DNA from: Syngnathus acus
Lineage: Eukaryota > Chordata > Actinopteri > Syngnathiformes > Syngnathidae
Assembly: GCF_901709675.1 (NCBI RefSeq)
Contig: NC_051094.1
Span: forward strand, 10,720,501-10,784,500
Direction: 5' to 3'
Length of the DNA stretch: 64,000 bases
In this document: positions 36,201-45,043 of the stretch, piece after piece
Numbering within the stretch: position 1 is the stretch's first letter
Layout: the number at the start of each line of letters is the position of its first letter
Notes under the pieces: model-generated
The model's input: the letters and a program-made list of their open reading frames with translations, nothing else
Told to the model about the DNA's origin: nothing
Databases searched by the model: none
Program-made: the position numbers and the translations under genes

Positions 36201-38454
36201 TCTACGTTGACTCTCGTAGAAGAAGCTGAAAGCGATCGATCCCAATTTTCTGTCCCAGGCATGTCGGGGTCATTCAAGACCAAGCCAGCTGCATCCCCTC
36301 CTAAAATGTCGTCACTGCAGACGAGTGCAATTCTGGAATATCTGAGCCTCCCAGGTTTTATAGAGATGAGTGTAGATGAACCCGTGGAACAGGCTGAAGT
36401 TACAAATACTGCTGTTCAATGTTTGGACCAGAAATCTTTACAACCCACAGTGGCTAAGCCTGATGTTGTCCCTAAAAACTGGGAAGTTCATGTCCAAGAA
36501 ATGGATTCAAATAAAATGAAGGGTTGCTTTGAACAATCGCTTTTGCCAGAAAAACGAAGCTCTAGGGCTCAGGTTGAAGCAAGGGAGCATCTACATCGGG
36601 TAAGGTTTCCAGATGACTTAATACCACGGTCACCTGCTCCAGAAAAAACTAGCAAACAACTATACAATGAAAAAACACAGATTCGAGCTGAGACCAAACC
36701 CAGTGAGTCAAGACTGGGTTCCAGACCAGCTCATACTTTGCTCAGTGCCGCAAAAGGCATGGTGGACATCGTGTCAAAACATTCTCCGAATTTTGTGGAC
36801 AGTACTGAGTCTTTATCTGAGCAACCCCAGAGACAAGGTTCTCCGGGCAATAGGACCAATAACATTGCACTACGAATAAATCAAGCCCCGGTGCCATTTT
36901 TGAAGAAATCCTTGAGCGTGGGCCCTTGTAGAACACTCTCCGGTATGGGACCCCCCCGACCTTTCCTTAAGAAGTCTATCAGTTTTGGCTCCCCGAGGTG
37001 GGAGCACTTTGAGACCCCAAGGCCATACATCTCTGAGAAATGTTACTGGGATGAATTCCCAAATCCAGACGTCAGAGTCAAGTCTTACAGTTTAGGTCGC
37101 ACTCCATCTTCCTTTCTCAGGCCAGGTCCTTCGTGGAGAGAGTACGTCCCTCTCAGGCGTCCCACCATGGGGAGCTTGGAGAGGCCCCGATGTGCGCCAA
37201 GATCAAGCCCCTCCTACTTTACTCCTAACATGTACCCACCCAGAGAAAGCCCAGTCCCCCCAATGTCGGAGCACTGCGATCCACGACGGCAAGCGACAGT
37301 TTTTCCTGATTCCTCAAGATGGTCCCCGTCTTATCCAGATAGGCTGAGAACTGCTCAGTACAAGTATTTCCCCATGCCCGCCAGCGTCCCAGTTCCCACT
37401 CACCACCCCTGGCCAGTACCCAGACCAGAGAGCATGAGTCAGATGGACTCCAGAATGGGCTCCCCGAGGTCCTACCTGCCCAGAGGCATCAGCTGGCCCT
37501 CCCCCTACTCCATGCCTTTCCCTCAGAGGGAGGCTGACAGTTACCGACTTGTAGACAGAACAATGAGGCGGGCGGGCGAGACAGAGCCCCGAGAGGTCAG
37601 AGAAGGAGGAAGGGCCAGTTATGCCAGTCAGAGCAGTGGGAGGGGGAGCGCCGGTCTCTTCCGCCAGTCAATGTCCATCACTCCCACACTGCTCAGCTCC
37701 CCCGAAACCACCGAGGAGAGTGAGCGGCACAGAGCTGAGCTGGATCCACCTGAGAGGAGATCGAAAAGGTGAAACATTACCTCGCCAGGAAATAGACAAC
37801 AAAGAGGACTTTTCTCATGGTGGAGGGATTGAGTGTTGTTGCCAAAATAACGCTATTTATTTTTGGTCTCACTTCCTGTGTATCATCCTGACTTTTTGCT
37901 TTTGTGTATTCCAGTAGAAGGAACACGTCAGTAGATGAAAGTTATGAGTGGGATTCTGCTGACGCATGTGTGGACTCTGAAGTCCTGGAGGCCTTGAGGT
38001 TTGATCAGTCACAAGCAAATTTCCAGACAAGCAGAGGGAGGCTTGTGTGCGATCAACCTGCTGGCCTCCAGGACCAAAGACACAAAGGTGATGTCACTTT
38101 CTTGATGTGTGATTTTATTGTTGCATGTCGCACTGCGGCTGACGTTGAACGTGATGGTGCTGCATGTGCTTGCTCCCTAAGTGTTGTGATGATTGTGAGC
38201 TTTTTCCCATGACATCCATCCATGCATTTCCTGTCCCCCCATGCCCTCCCTCAGGCACGTCTCCCCCAGCCTGCCCAACTGTTTCCGACACACCTTGCAG
38301 CCAGTACCGCCAATCCCTTAGCGAGGCGCGTTTCAACGCTCTCCGGCAGGAGTACCAAGAGTACAGGCGGGCTCAGGAGTCCATCTGTCCCCACGAGCCC
38401 TACCTCGCCCCTGGACATGATTCGGACTCTGACACCAACTCAGCACTGCTCTAG
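21251..38454 (+). CDS. igsf9: Protein turtle homologue A (immunoglobulin superfamily member 9)
   Basis: Twenty coding exons join without a phase error to 1989 residues: 21251-21311, 22834-23040, 30080-30226, 30911-31062, 31225-31342, 31590-31731, 31864-32009, 32096-32238, 32319-32459, 32544-32660, 32741-32891, 32992-33103, 33187-33362, 33443-33681, 33823-33907, 33990-34160, 34245-34281, 34514-37768, 37918-38087, 38255-38454. Order: signal peptide (1-20), five Ig domains (about 21-508, two exons each), two fibronectin III domains (509-712), one membrane helix (LLAGVVAGVCFLFIAIVLSL), cytoplasmic tail. The family acts in dendrite growth and synapse adhesion. Assignment to IGSF9 rather than IGSF9B rests on the extracellular match (for example VSWVPGFDGGY, AQNKLGSGPFSEIV-like) and on the tail signature KRRNTSVDESYEWDS. 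The protein ends in NSALL, a possible PDZ ligand. The tail is about three times the human length. Confidence 0.93.
21312..22833 (+). other. Intron of igsf9 after the signal-peptide exon
   Basis: 1.5 kb with standard GTGAGT and TTTCTGCAG ends. A short TG-rich and G-rich stretch occurs at 21975-22010. No gene or RNA is recognised. Confidence 0.6.
24912..24985. repeat. Interrupted (CA)n microsatellite
   Basis: CA/CACT/CACG repeats in the large igsf9 intron, giving His-Thr-rich artefact ORFs. Confidence 0.85.
25228..25345 (+). repeat. Fragment of the common teleost repeat (3' part)
   Basis: The phrases 'ttaattttctatactgctt', 'tcccagctgactttgggcag' and 'ctggtcggtcacctgccaat' correspond to the end portion of the repeat family also seen at 228-575. 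Confidence 0.55.
25531..25600. repeat. Decayed 'ATCGATTAT' type DNA-element fragment
   Basis: The segment contains 'gaatcgattatcgaaatag' and 'gtatcgattaaatg', phrases recurring in fish hAT-like miniature elements. No intact ends or target duplication are visible. Confidence 0.4.
34514..37768 (+). other. igsf9: Giant cytoplasmic-tail exon of igsf9 (1085 codons)
   Basis: A single 3255-bp exon open throughout in one frame encodes most of the intracellular region. It is rich in Ser, Pro, Arg and Lys and predicted to be disordered. It starts with TRSPPRSPDSVLKLKL, which aligns with the human start of this region, then SIHRGPDGRFIIQPL, ends near SSGRGSAGLFRQSMS, and holds many SP and RSxS motifs typical of phosphorylation and 14-3-3 binding. 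An EYLSLPGFIEM motif in its second half corresponds to the human 'QYLSLPFFREM'. Most of the intervening sequence has no human counterpart that I recognise. Confidence 0.85.
37915..37920 (+). promoter_or_regulatory. Tandem NAGNAG acceptor of igsf9 exon 19
   Basis: The acceptor reads ..CAGTAG|AAGG. Using TAG gives KRRNTS, identical to human at this point; using the CAG three bases earlier gives KSRRNTS. Both are in frame, so a one-serine splice variant is possible. Confidence 0.55.
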
Positions 38455-39990
38455 AAGCAGAACTCGGTCCGTCACTCTCTGGCTGCCCTCTCTTCCTTGA
38501 TTTCCCTTCATTGCTCGCCTGCCTGCCTCTTGCCTATCACTCACCCCTTTTTATGTTTATGTGCTAATGTTCAGTCAACTTTTCATTTTGTTCAGAGCTA
38601 TACTTCAATGCCGCGATGCTTTTTGTTTCCACAGGTGCTGGTGAAAAAGAAAGCAAGTAGCAGACAACAGCTTCGTGAACAGTCTTGCTTGATATGTGGA
38701 ACGGCTCTTTGATAAAAGCTTCAATGGTCTGCTCAAGCAAACTGAAAGAGTCCAAGACTGTACCGTAAAGTGGTTTGTTCACATTTGTCATCAAATGGCA
38801 TTGTTTCCTTTTGGTTCCTGTTGAGAAGGAATGATTTTGTTTTCTGCAACTGTGTTGTGTTTTTGTTGATAATCAGACACAGACACACCTTTGAAACAAA
38901 ACTAGAAGCAAACCGCTTTAAGAAGGCGAGTAAGACCCAACAGAAAGTGAACGTGGACAAGAATAAAAATGAAGAATAAGGATAAATTGTCCCTTTCTCT
39001 CTCGTGGTACCAACACTGCCCGCTTAGTATATTTTCACCACACGCTTTGCTATTTCATCCACGGGAACATATGGAATTATAAATATGGTTAAGTATTGTT
39101 GTAAAACAATATTTGTTTAATATTTGTTGTATAGTGTATTTGTACGACTAGGCGGCAGGTGGCTGTATGTATGCTTGCTTAAAAAACGGAAATTGATTTT
39201 TCGCCTGTATGAAAGCATTTTGATTGCACACTGCGTGACTGCGAGAGGACTTTCTCCGCATCTCGCAGTGTGTGGCGGCCATGACCACCAGCTCACAACA
39301 CTATGTGAAGTCATTATTTCAGGTTAAGATTTTTTTTTTTATAAAGCTTATGACAATTATTTTGTTACAAAATTGAAATGTTTTCTGTCCTTTTCCCTAC
39401 TACTGACATTCTTGTTCTCAAATCTAATATAATTAATCTTCTTATCCTTTAGTACAAGTACCTCAGGGCAGTTTGTGATGTTAATTATACTTGTCAGTGA
39501 AGATTTGTTTTTTTCATTTGCTTCTGCTTCTCCTATTTCCCTCAAATAATTTTTTATCTTTCAGCATGTTTATCTGTTGAGATGTACAAATATTTACTTG
39601 CATTGATGTAAAAATTTAACAGAATTAGTATTTCAGGTAATGTTATATTGCCTTTTTCTGCTTTGAGCTTTGTGCTCATGTTTTGTGAAGTGAGTTTTAT
39701 TATGCAAACATGTTTACAGTTCACTGATGTGAAGACAGCACTGTGAATGATTCAGTCTTTTATATAGTCTGTGCCCATGTTTTTTAAACTGAGAAATGTC
39801 AGTGGCTTGTTCACATGACAACCTGTGACATTGTAATGTACTTTGCAAACTGTTTCTACTAAATTAACCCCAAATAAGAAGCTACAGCTGCAGTGATGAT
39901 TTTGGAGGTTTTGTACAAACTGAAAATTTTTATATATTGTTTTGTTGTTTTTATATGTTTGTATTGAATAAATCGCTTTATTCGGGAAAA
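38455..39990 (+). other. igsf9: 3' untranslated region of igsf9
   Basis: AT-rich sequence running to a canonical AATAAA at 39967-39972, 1.5 kb after the stop. It includes an imperfect inverted repeat of 'cacactgcg' and 'tctcgcagtgtg' at about 39226-39277. No coding exon is recognised within it. Confidence 0.6.
39967..39972 (+). terminator. Polyadenylation signal AATAAA (igsf9)
   Basis: A canonical hexamer followed within about 25 bp by 'gtttgtcataatt', suitable as a GU/U-rich downstream element. Confidence 0.6.
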
Positions 39991-40090
39991 CAAAGTTTGT
40001 CATAATTATGAGTCTTCAATTGACATGTAAGTTCACTAACTGGAATGCACATCACTAGTACAAAAGAGTGCAGACGGCCAGGTGCTGCTA

Positions 40091-40160
40091 GGTCGAAGTA
40101 GCCGACTGGTTAGTGAAACGGGTTATTGCTCGGTAAGACTTTGGTTCGATCCCAGGTGTG
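40091..40160 (+). repeat. tRNA-like SINE head (copy 1)
   Basis: TAGCCGACTGGT at about 40099-40110 resembles a pol III A box, and GGTTCGATCCC at 40143-40153 an exact B box, with a tRNA-like spacing. The flanking ends do not pair as an acceptor stem, so this is a tRNA-derived SINE head, not a tRNA gene. A close relative lies at 42615-42685. Confidence 0.55.
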
Positions 40161-40459
40161 AGCATGTATCTGAATGTGCTTTTAGAATTGGAACCTCGCT
40201 GCGTACGCATATGCAAAATAATGCAAGTATTTATATATAAATACATAAGGTGGCCCGTCCCCAAGTTGGCGTGAGAGGAGGTGTGGCACTTTCCACTTTC
40301 ATTTAAGCTTTGACCATGATATTTCCCTAATAAAGTGGCCTGTTATTAGGTACACTTGAAAATGGCGGTGTACCTAATGGAGTGTCCGAGTGACGTCACA
40401 GATCAAACAGCCAATCAGAAAGTGGGGGTGAGGGCGGGTGTGGCATTTTTCACTTAAAC

Positions 40460-40660
40460 CAGGGGTGTCGACCTCCAGTCCTCGAGGGGCCGCGTTCCAA
40501 TATGTTTTCCAAGTTACCCTCGTTAAACACACCTGCGTGAAAACATTTTGGTCATTTTCACGTTCTGCAGGAGCTAAAACTTTTCACGCAGCTGCACTTA
40601 ACGAGGGAATCTTGGAAAACATGTTGGAACGCGGCCCCAAAGACTAGAGCTTGACACCTG
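40460..40660. mobile_element. Palindromic miniature element (CAGGGGTGTC ends)
   Basis: A 201-bp near-perfect hairpin begins CAGGGGTGTCGACC and ends TTGACACCTG. The arms pair along nearly their full length ('ggggccgcgttccaa' with 'ttggaacgcggcccc'). The CAGGGGTGTC ends are typical of fish hAT-type miniature elements. I could not find matching 8-bp flanks. Confidence 0.65.
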
Positions 40661-41081
40661 TGACCTTTGACCATGATATTTCCCTAATAAAGTGGCCTGT
40701 TATTAGGTACACTTGAAAATGGCGGTGTACCTAATGGAGTGTCCGCAGTCAACTATTTCGACCTGGCATCCCTGGGCCGTCTGCACTCTTTTGTACTAGT
40801 GATGTGCATTCCAGTTAGTGAACTGAATCTTTAGAATCGGTTCACTCAAAAGATTTGTTCAAAAGAATCGTTCACCGAATCGCTCGCTACACTTATTTAT
40901 TTATTCTTGTTTGTTTTTTTACCTCGTGTAGTGTACCTATAGAGGCTTTGCAGTCACGTGGTTTTATCACGTGATTTTGTGTTATGCCGCCATCTTGGCG
41001 GTCAACTAGTCAGCTCGTTCCTACGTGTTTGTATGGATTGTCTGATTTCTGCGCTACGTTTTCACCGATTTCTTCCGAATT

Positions 41082-41300
41082 ATGGCTGATTTGCTATCCA
41101 ACGAAGTTAGGCATTTGGATGAAGACTCCAAGAATCGTCACAGAGAGAAGTTGAACCTTGTTGGCACAACGGATCCGTACCTTTTACCGAGAAGCATGCT
41201 AAAATCGCCCGAGCATTTTGCAACAGCCGACCTGCCTGAACGCTCATATCCAGATATTTATAATTACCTCGTCGATTTGTTTTGTAATGGCATTTCATAA
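41082..41300 (+). pseudogene. N-terminal remnant of the YqaJ-partner ORF of the transposon
   Basis: The open frame starts MADLLSNEVRHLDEDS and contains LPRSMLKSPEHF and YPDIYNYLV, phrases I associate with the start of large fish and invertebrate proteins that end in a YqaJ-type nuclease domain. The similarity stops after YNYLV, where the frame runs into non-homologous sequence, so the rest is lost, either by deletion or by removal of later exons. Confidence 0.5.
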
Positions 41301-41664
41301 CTTGACATATTAAAAAACTGAATAGAGTGAAATCATTCAGATACTGTACCTGTCTGTTCAAGTTGCTACCATTTTTATTATTTGTTTATTTTTGCATGAT
41401 GCCACATCTGATTGGCTTGAAAACTTAACCAAGAAATATAATTCAATATTTACATTGATAACGTTTTCAAGCATCATGAAAAAATAAACACAAAATAAAA
41501 ACGGGGGGGTGAACTGAAGAAATCATCCCATTCCCTGCCTTGCTGCTCTTGCTGCCTTTCTAAAAATGCACCCAGCATTTTCAACAATCATATTTGTATC
41601 ATCCCATATTGTATTATTTCACATTTTGTGAAACAAATCAGGGGTGAATAGTTTGTTTACATAC

Positions 41665-41842
41665 CTGATATGAAGTCCTCATTGCATATCCTTGTGTAAA
41701 TCGTAGGTTTCCATCGTTCACGACGAATATCCGCGATCCATTTATCACGTTTTTTCATGTTCGCCGGAAATCTATAGAAGCTAAGATTTGGTTTATCGCC
41801 TCGTCTATTGCTACATCCAACAGCACAGCAGGTATCCGGCAT
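41665..41842 (-). pseudogene. THAP zinc-finger exon remnant
   Basis: From the ATG at 41842 it encodes MPDTCCAVGCSNRRGD, then SFYRFP, a tryptophan (KWIADIRR), W-K-P and RICNEDF, the spacing of a THAP C2CH domain. It ends at a good donor (CAG|GTATGT at 41665/41664). In the CxxH half the expected histidine (C-x-E-H-F) is aspartate here (CNEDF), which should impair zinc binding. No following exon is found inside the element. Confidence 0.65.
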
Positions 41843-42078
41843 TTTTAAGCTCAAATAGCAGCAGATATAACAAGAAAGCGTGTGTGAGTCGTTGACCGGC
41901 ACTGAAAAGTTGACCGCCATGATGGCCGCCAAGCTAATGTGGGTAGCTTGATGACGTCAGCTGCAAAGCCTCTATTGTAGTGTCCATGAGGTGTACCTAA
42001 TCACAGGCCACTTCAAAAGGGAAATCAATAAGTTACACTTGAAAATGGCGGTGTACCTAATGGAGTGTCCGTGTGATT

Positions 42079-42220
42079 CCCTCGTTAAGTGCACCTGCGT
42101 GAAAAGTTTTAGCTCCTGCAGAACGTGAAAGTGACCAAACTTTTCACGCAGGTGCGCTTAACGAGGGTCACTTGGAAAACATGTTGGAACGTGGCCCCGA
42201 GGACTAGAGCTTGACACCTG
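42079..42220. mobile_element. Truncated second copy of the palindromic miniature element
   Basis: Starting at 'ccctcgttaa', the hairpin stem and the right arm to TTGACACCTG are present while the outer left arm is missing. The loop between the stems is in the reverse orientation compared with the copy at 40460-40660. Confidence 0.6.
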
Positions 42221-42614
42221 TGACCTTTGACCATGATATTTCCCTAATAAAGTGGCCTGTTATTAGGTACACTTGAAAATGGCGGTGTACCTAATGGAGT
42301 GTCCGTGTGACGTCACAGATCAAACAGCCAATCAGTAGGTGGGGGTGAGGGCGGGTGTGGCACTTTTCACTTTCACTTAAGCTTTTTCCCTATTGAAGTG
42401 GCCTGTGATTAGGTACACCTCATGGACACTACAATAGGTACACTACACAAGGTAAAAAAAAGAAAAAAGAATAAATAAATAAGAAAGTGTAGTGAACGAT
42501 TTGGTGAACGATTCTTTTGAACAAATATTTTGAGTGAACTGATTCTAAAGATTCAGTTCTTAACTGGAATGCACATCACTAGTACAAAACATTGCAGCCA
42601 ACCACCGGCTTCCA

Positions 42615-42685
42615 GGTCGAAATAGCCAACTGAATAATGACACGGGCTCTAGCTCGGTAAGAACTTGGTTCGATCCCAGGTGTGA
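42615..42685 (+). repeat. tRNA-like SINE head (copy 2)
   Basis: It has the same arrangement as 40091-40160, with GGTTCGATCCC at 42667-42677 and 'aatagccaactg' as a weaker A box. It follows the third copy of the 49-bp block, so block and tRNA-like head appear to move together. Confidence 0.5.
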
Positions 42686-42699
42686 GAATGTTCAAAAAT

Positions 42700-43184
42700 G
42701 TGCTTTTATCGTGCAATTAACTATTTTCCTTAAATTTTGCGTGGGGTGGGGGCCCAGCTTCACACAGGTCCCATATAATTATAAACAACAATTTTATGTC
42801 ATCGATGCTACAGCGAGCAGCTCTCTGCAGTTCTAATGACCCTTAAACTGCAACCCTCAATTACACACGGCAGTAAAAAAAAAAAAAAGAAGACAATGAC
42901 ACAGTAATCATGCTTTAACTAAAGATTTTACACACTTCAGTAAGTACATCTGTGAAATCTAATCAAAGAGTTGTGACTTATTTGGCTACGTGACAGTGGC
43001 AGCAAATGCACGCTATTAAATAATAATTGTCAAGCAAAAGTGAATGTTATCATCTCTAAAGTTTTGAAACAGTCCTTGTATCAGATCTCATTTGTACAGG
43101 TGGACTTTAATCTGGTGGCTGCTGAGAGCATTTGCTGTAATTCTGAGGTCATTCTGCAAATTAACACTGGCATCCACTGTCACA
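42700..43184 (-). other. 3' untranslated and flanking DNA of the ES1-like gene
   Basis: AT-rich sequence after the stop at 43185-43187. A short poly-A run lies at 42876-42890. No separate gene is seen. An ATTAAA signal in the minus orientation at about 43105 is a weak candidate for polyadenylation. Confidence 0.4.
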
Positions 43185-45043
43185 TCACTTGCTTGACATT
43201 CGCATGACATGCTTGACCATATTTCCAATGCCATCAAATATATAGTGATAATGGAGCTCGGTCTCCCACATGAAGGAGGGCGTGCTGACAACTTTGTTCT
43301 TCTCGTCCACATGGACTTCGTGCAAAAGAAAGGTCAAGGTCACAACCGCAAAAGAAGCAGAGAAGTAAAATATAAAGAAGGATTTGATTTGGAAAGGATA
43401 TGTATGGCTCACGGACAGTGTGGCGCGCACCCATGCTCTTCACAGCCTGCACCATGTTTGTATGAGGCCACTTCCCCCAGAGGCTTTTGTCATCGTGTTC
43501 GTAGCCCATGGTCACCTCAAGGCTGGGCAGCACCCGGCATGCCAGCACAGGAGCCGTGCTGGACAGACTGCAGAACAAGCACAATGTCAGCTGGCTACAG
43601 CATAGCCTACAAAGCTCACTGGAAGGCTTTTTTTGTCTTTGAATGTTGATTATGGAATTTCATGGCTTCACAGTTAAGGAGCTATATTTTAAAGGTGACA
43701 ATAAGTGAGTTTGTTTATTCATCCATCTATGTATTAGTTTCAAAACGATCGGAAAAATTCATTAAATTCGAGGAAATAATGATTCACAATATGATAAGTG
43801 AAACAGGTTGGTGGAAATGATACAATGAGGAATGTTGTTCCTGGCAAAAAGGAAAAAGGTCATACCCCCTTTTAAAATCCCTCTTAATGCCTGTAATTCT
43901 CAGACTTAGCCACCAAGCGTCCCTTCACCTAACCCTGTGTCTGACCTGTTCACCAACCCATCAACCTCCACCTGAACCTTACAAGCTACAGGACATTATT
44001 TTAATTACATTTGGTGTCAGCAGTCTGTCCTGTATGTGTTTGGCTTAACTGACTATCACGTGACAAACATTTGTGGGACACATTATAATCTATTGAGCTG
44101 ATTAATAAAATAAAATACAAAATATTTCATTTAAAAAAAGAACAGCTTTTTCCTAGACAACAATCAGGGTTACAATTGTCATCAAACAATCATTAGTTTC
44201 CCCTTGTGTCTATGTACTGAATGTACACTCTCTATTCACCTAAGGGATACTCACCCAATGGGTTTTTGTGAGCGGTGAAAATCTTTGAGGACTCTTTCCA
44301 CATCCTGGTGCAGCTTGCAGTCTTTGCCATCCTTCACAAAAGAGGACCTCAAGAATACAAAGCCGCATTAGACTTCATCTCCTCCATCCTGTCTGTCTTA
44401 ACTCATCACTGCTCCTCACAGGTTTTTGATGATCCCGTGACCTCCAGGGAAGATGATAGCATCAAAAGCGTCGACATCCAGCTTGGACAGATCGTGCATT
44501 TGCATCATTCCTTCGTTATGGCTGAATCGAGCAGACTCCACCATCACGTTACTGTGCAAAAGCCAAACATGACAGACCAAAATGCGACCAGGGCAACTCA
44601 AACTGGACTCCACGTGTGAGACGTACCGGTTTTCTCCAGAAGCAGGCTGCTTCTTCACGTGGTCCATGACATGGGTCTGCCGCTGATTAGGAGCAAACAT
44701 CTGGAAGCGAGCGCCGTTGCGACTCAGATGGTACATGGTGCTGAGGGCACACGTGGGAGGTGAAAAATGAACTGGGTGGTGAAAAATGAAACACAACCGG
44801 TGATACTCACTAGGCGCCCTCGTGGACATCAGTCCCGTCCAACCAACCACATCCCGAGAACACCTGTAAACAGTGGTGACAAAAGTACTCGTGCTCCGTA
44901 TGTTTTTATTGATTTGTGTCACTTACCACGGCAACGTTGGCGTTCCCCCAATGGCCTTGGTTACCGTGATGGACAAAAGCGGCGGGCTGTTGACCGAGAA
45001 CAGCCAATGTTTGTTTGCACAAAATAGCCCGGCTCGCTAGCAT
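43185..45043 (-). CDS. ES1 / GATD3-like mitochondrial protein (DJ-1/PfpI superfamily)
   Basis: Seven exons join in phase to 264 residues (human GATD3 has 268): 44927-45043, 44811-44863, 44627-44740, 44420-44551, 44255-44347, 43413-43567, 43185-43315. The N-terminus [11 protein letters not shown] is Arg/Lys-containing and free of acids, like a mitochondrial presequence. Family landmarks are [75 protein letters not shown], and [16 protein letters not shown]1 proteins carry Cys-Cys after KPIGL, the nucleophile elbow; here the residues are Ser-Ser (GLSSTAP). The last acceptor (GCACGAAG at 43316) is weak, but only this junction keeps frame and length. It may be the divergent 'gatd3-like' paralogue rather than the main es1 gene, so I give no symbol. 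Confidence 0.85.

Larger units (their letters stand above)
40941..41973. mobile_element. THAP/YqaJ-type DNA transposon remnant (ISL2EU-like), nested
   Basis: A 1033-bp element has perfect 13-bp terminal inverted repeats AGAGGCTTTGCAG / CTGCAAAGCCTCT, and an AT dinucleotide at both flanks (40939-40940, 41974-41975). The same host sequence without the element is present at 42395-42470 (minus strand), with a single AT at 42434-42435, which proves insertion with a 2-bp AT duplication. Inside, two converging coding remnants remain: a plus-strand N-terminal exon and a minus-strand THAP-domain exon. To my recollection of transposon classifications, AT target duplication plus a THAP protein and a YqaJ-nuclease partner fits the ISL2EU (IS4EU) group. 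The middle of the element is deleted. Confidence 0.7.
40018..42700. mobile_element. Nested cluster of foldback, SINE-like and DNA elements
   Basis: The 49-bp block 40031-40079 recurs perfectly inverted at 40775-40823, and again in direct orientation with changes at about 42555-42599. A long inverted repeat pairs 40775-40940 (continuing at 41976-42015) with about 42395-42599. The block 'taataaagtggcctgttatt' with 'atggcggtgtacctaatgg' occurs near 40330-40380, 40680-40740 and 42240-42305, and partly at 42040-42070. Inside lie two tRNA-like heads, two palindromic miniature elements and a THAP/YqaJ-type element, annotated separately. Confidence 0.75.

Noticed and set aside
37621-37917. 98-codon ORF overlapping the end of the igsf9 giant exon
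   Set aside because: Out-of-frame shadow of the conserved tail exon that runs into the following intron.
40091-40160. A functional tRNA gene
   Set aside because: The A and B boxes resemble pol III signals but the ends cannot form an acceptor stem, and a diverged copy lies in a repeat cluster; it is a SINE head.
43209-43649. Plus-strand ORFs of 146 and 73 codons opposite the ES1-like exons
   Set aside because: They are antisense shadows of coding exons 6 and 7 of the minus-strand gene.
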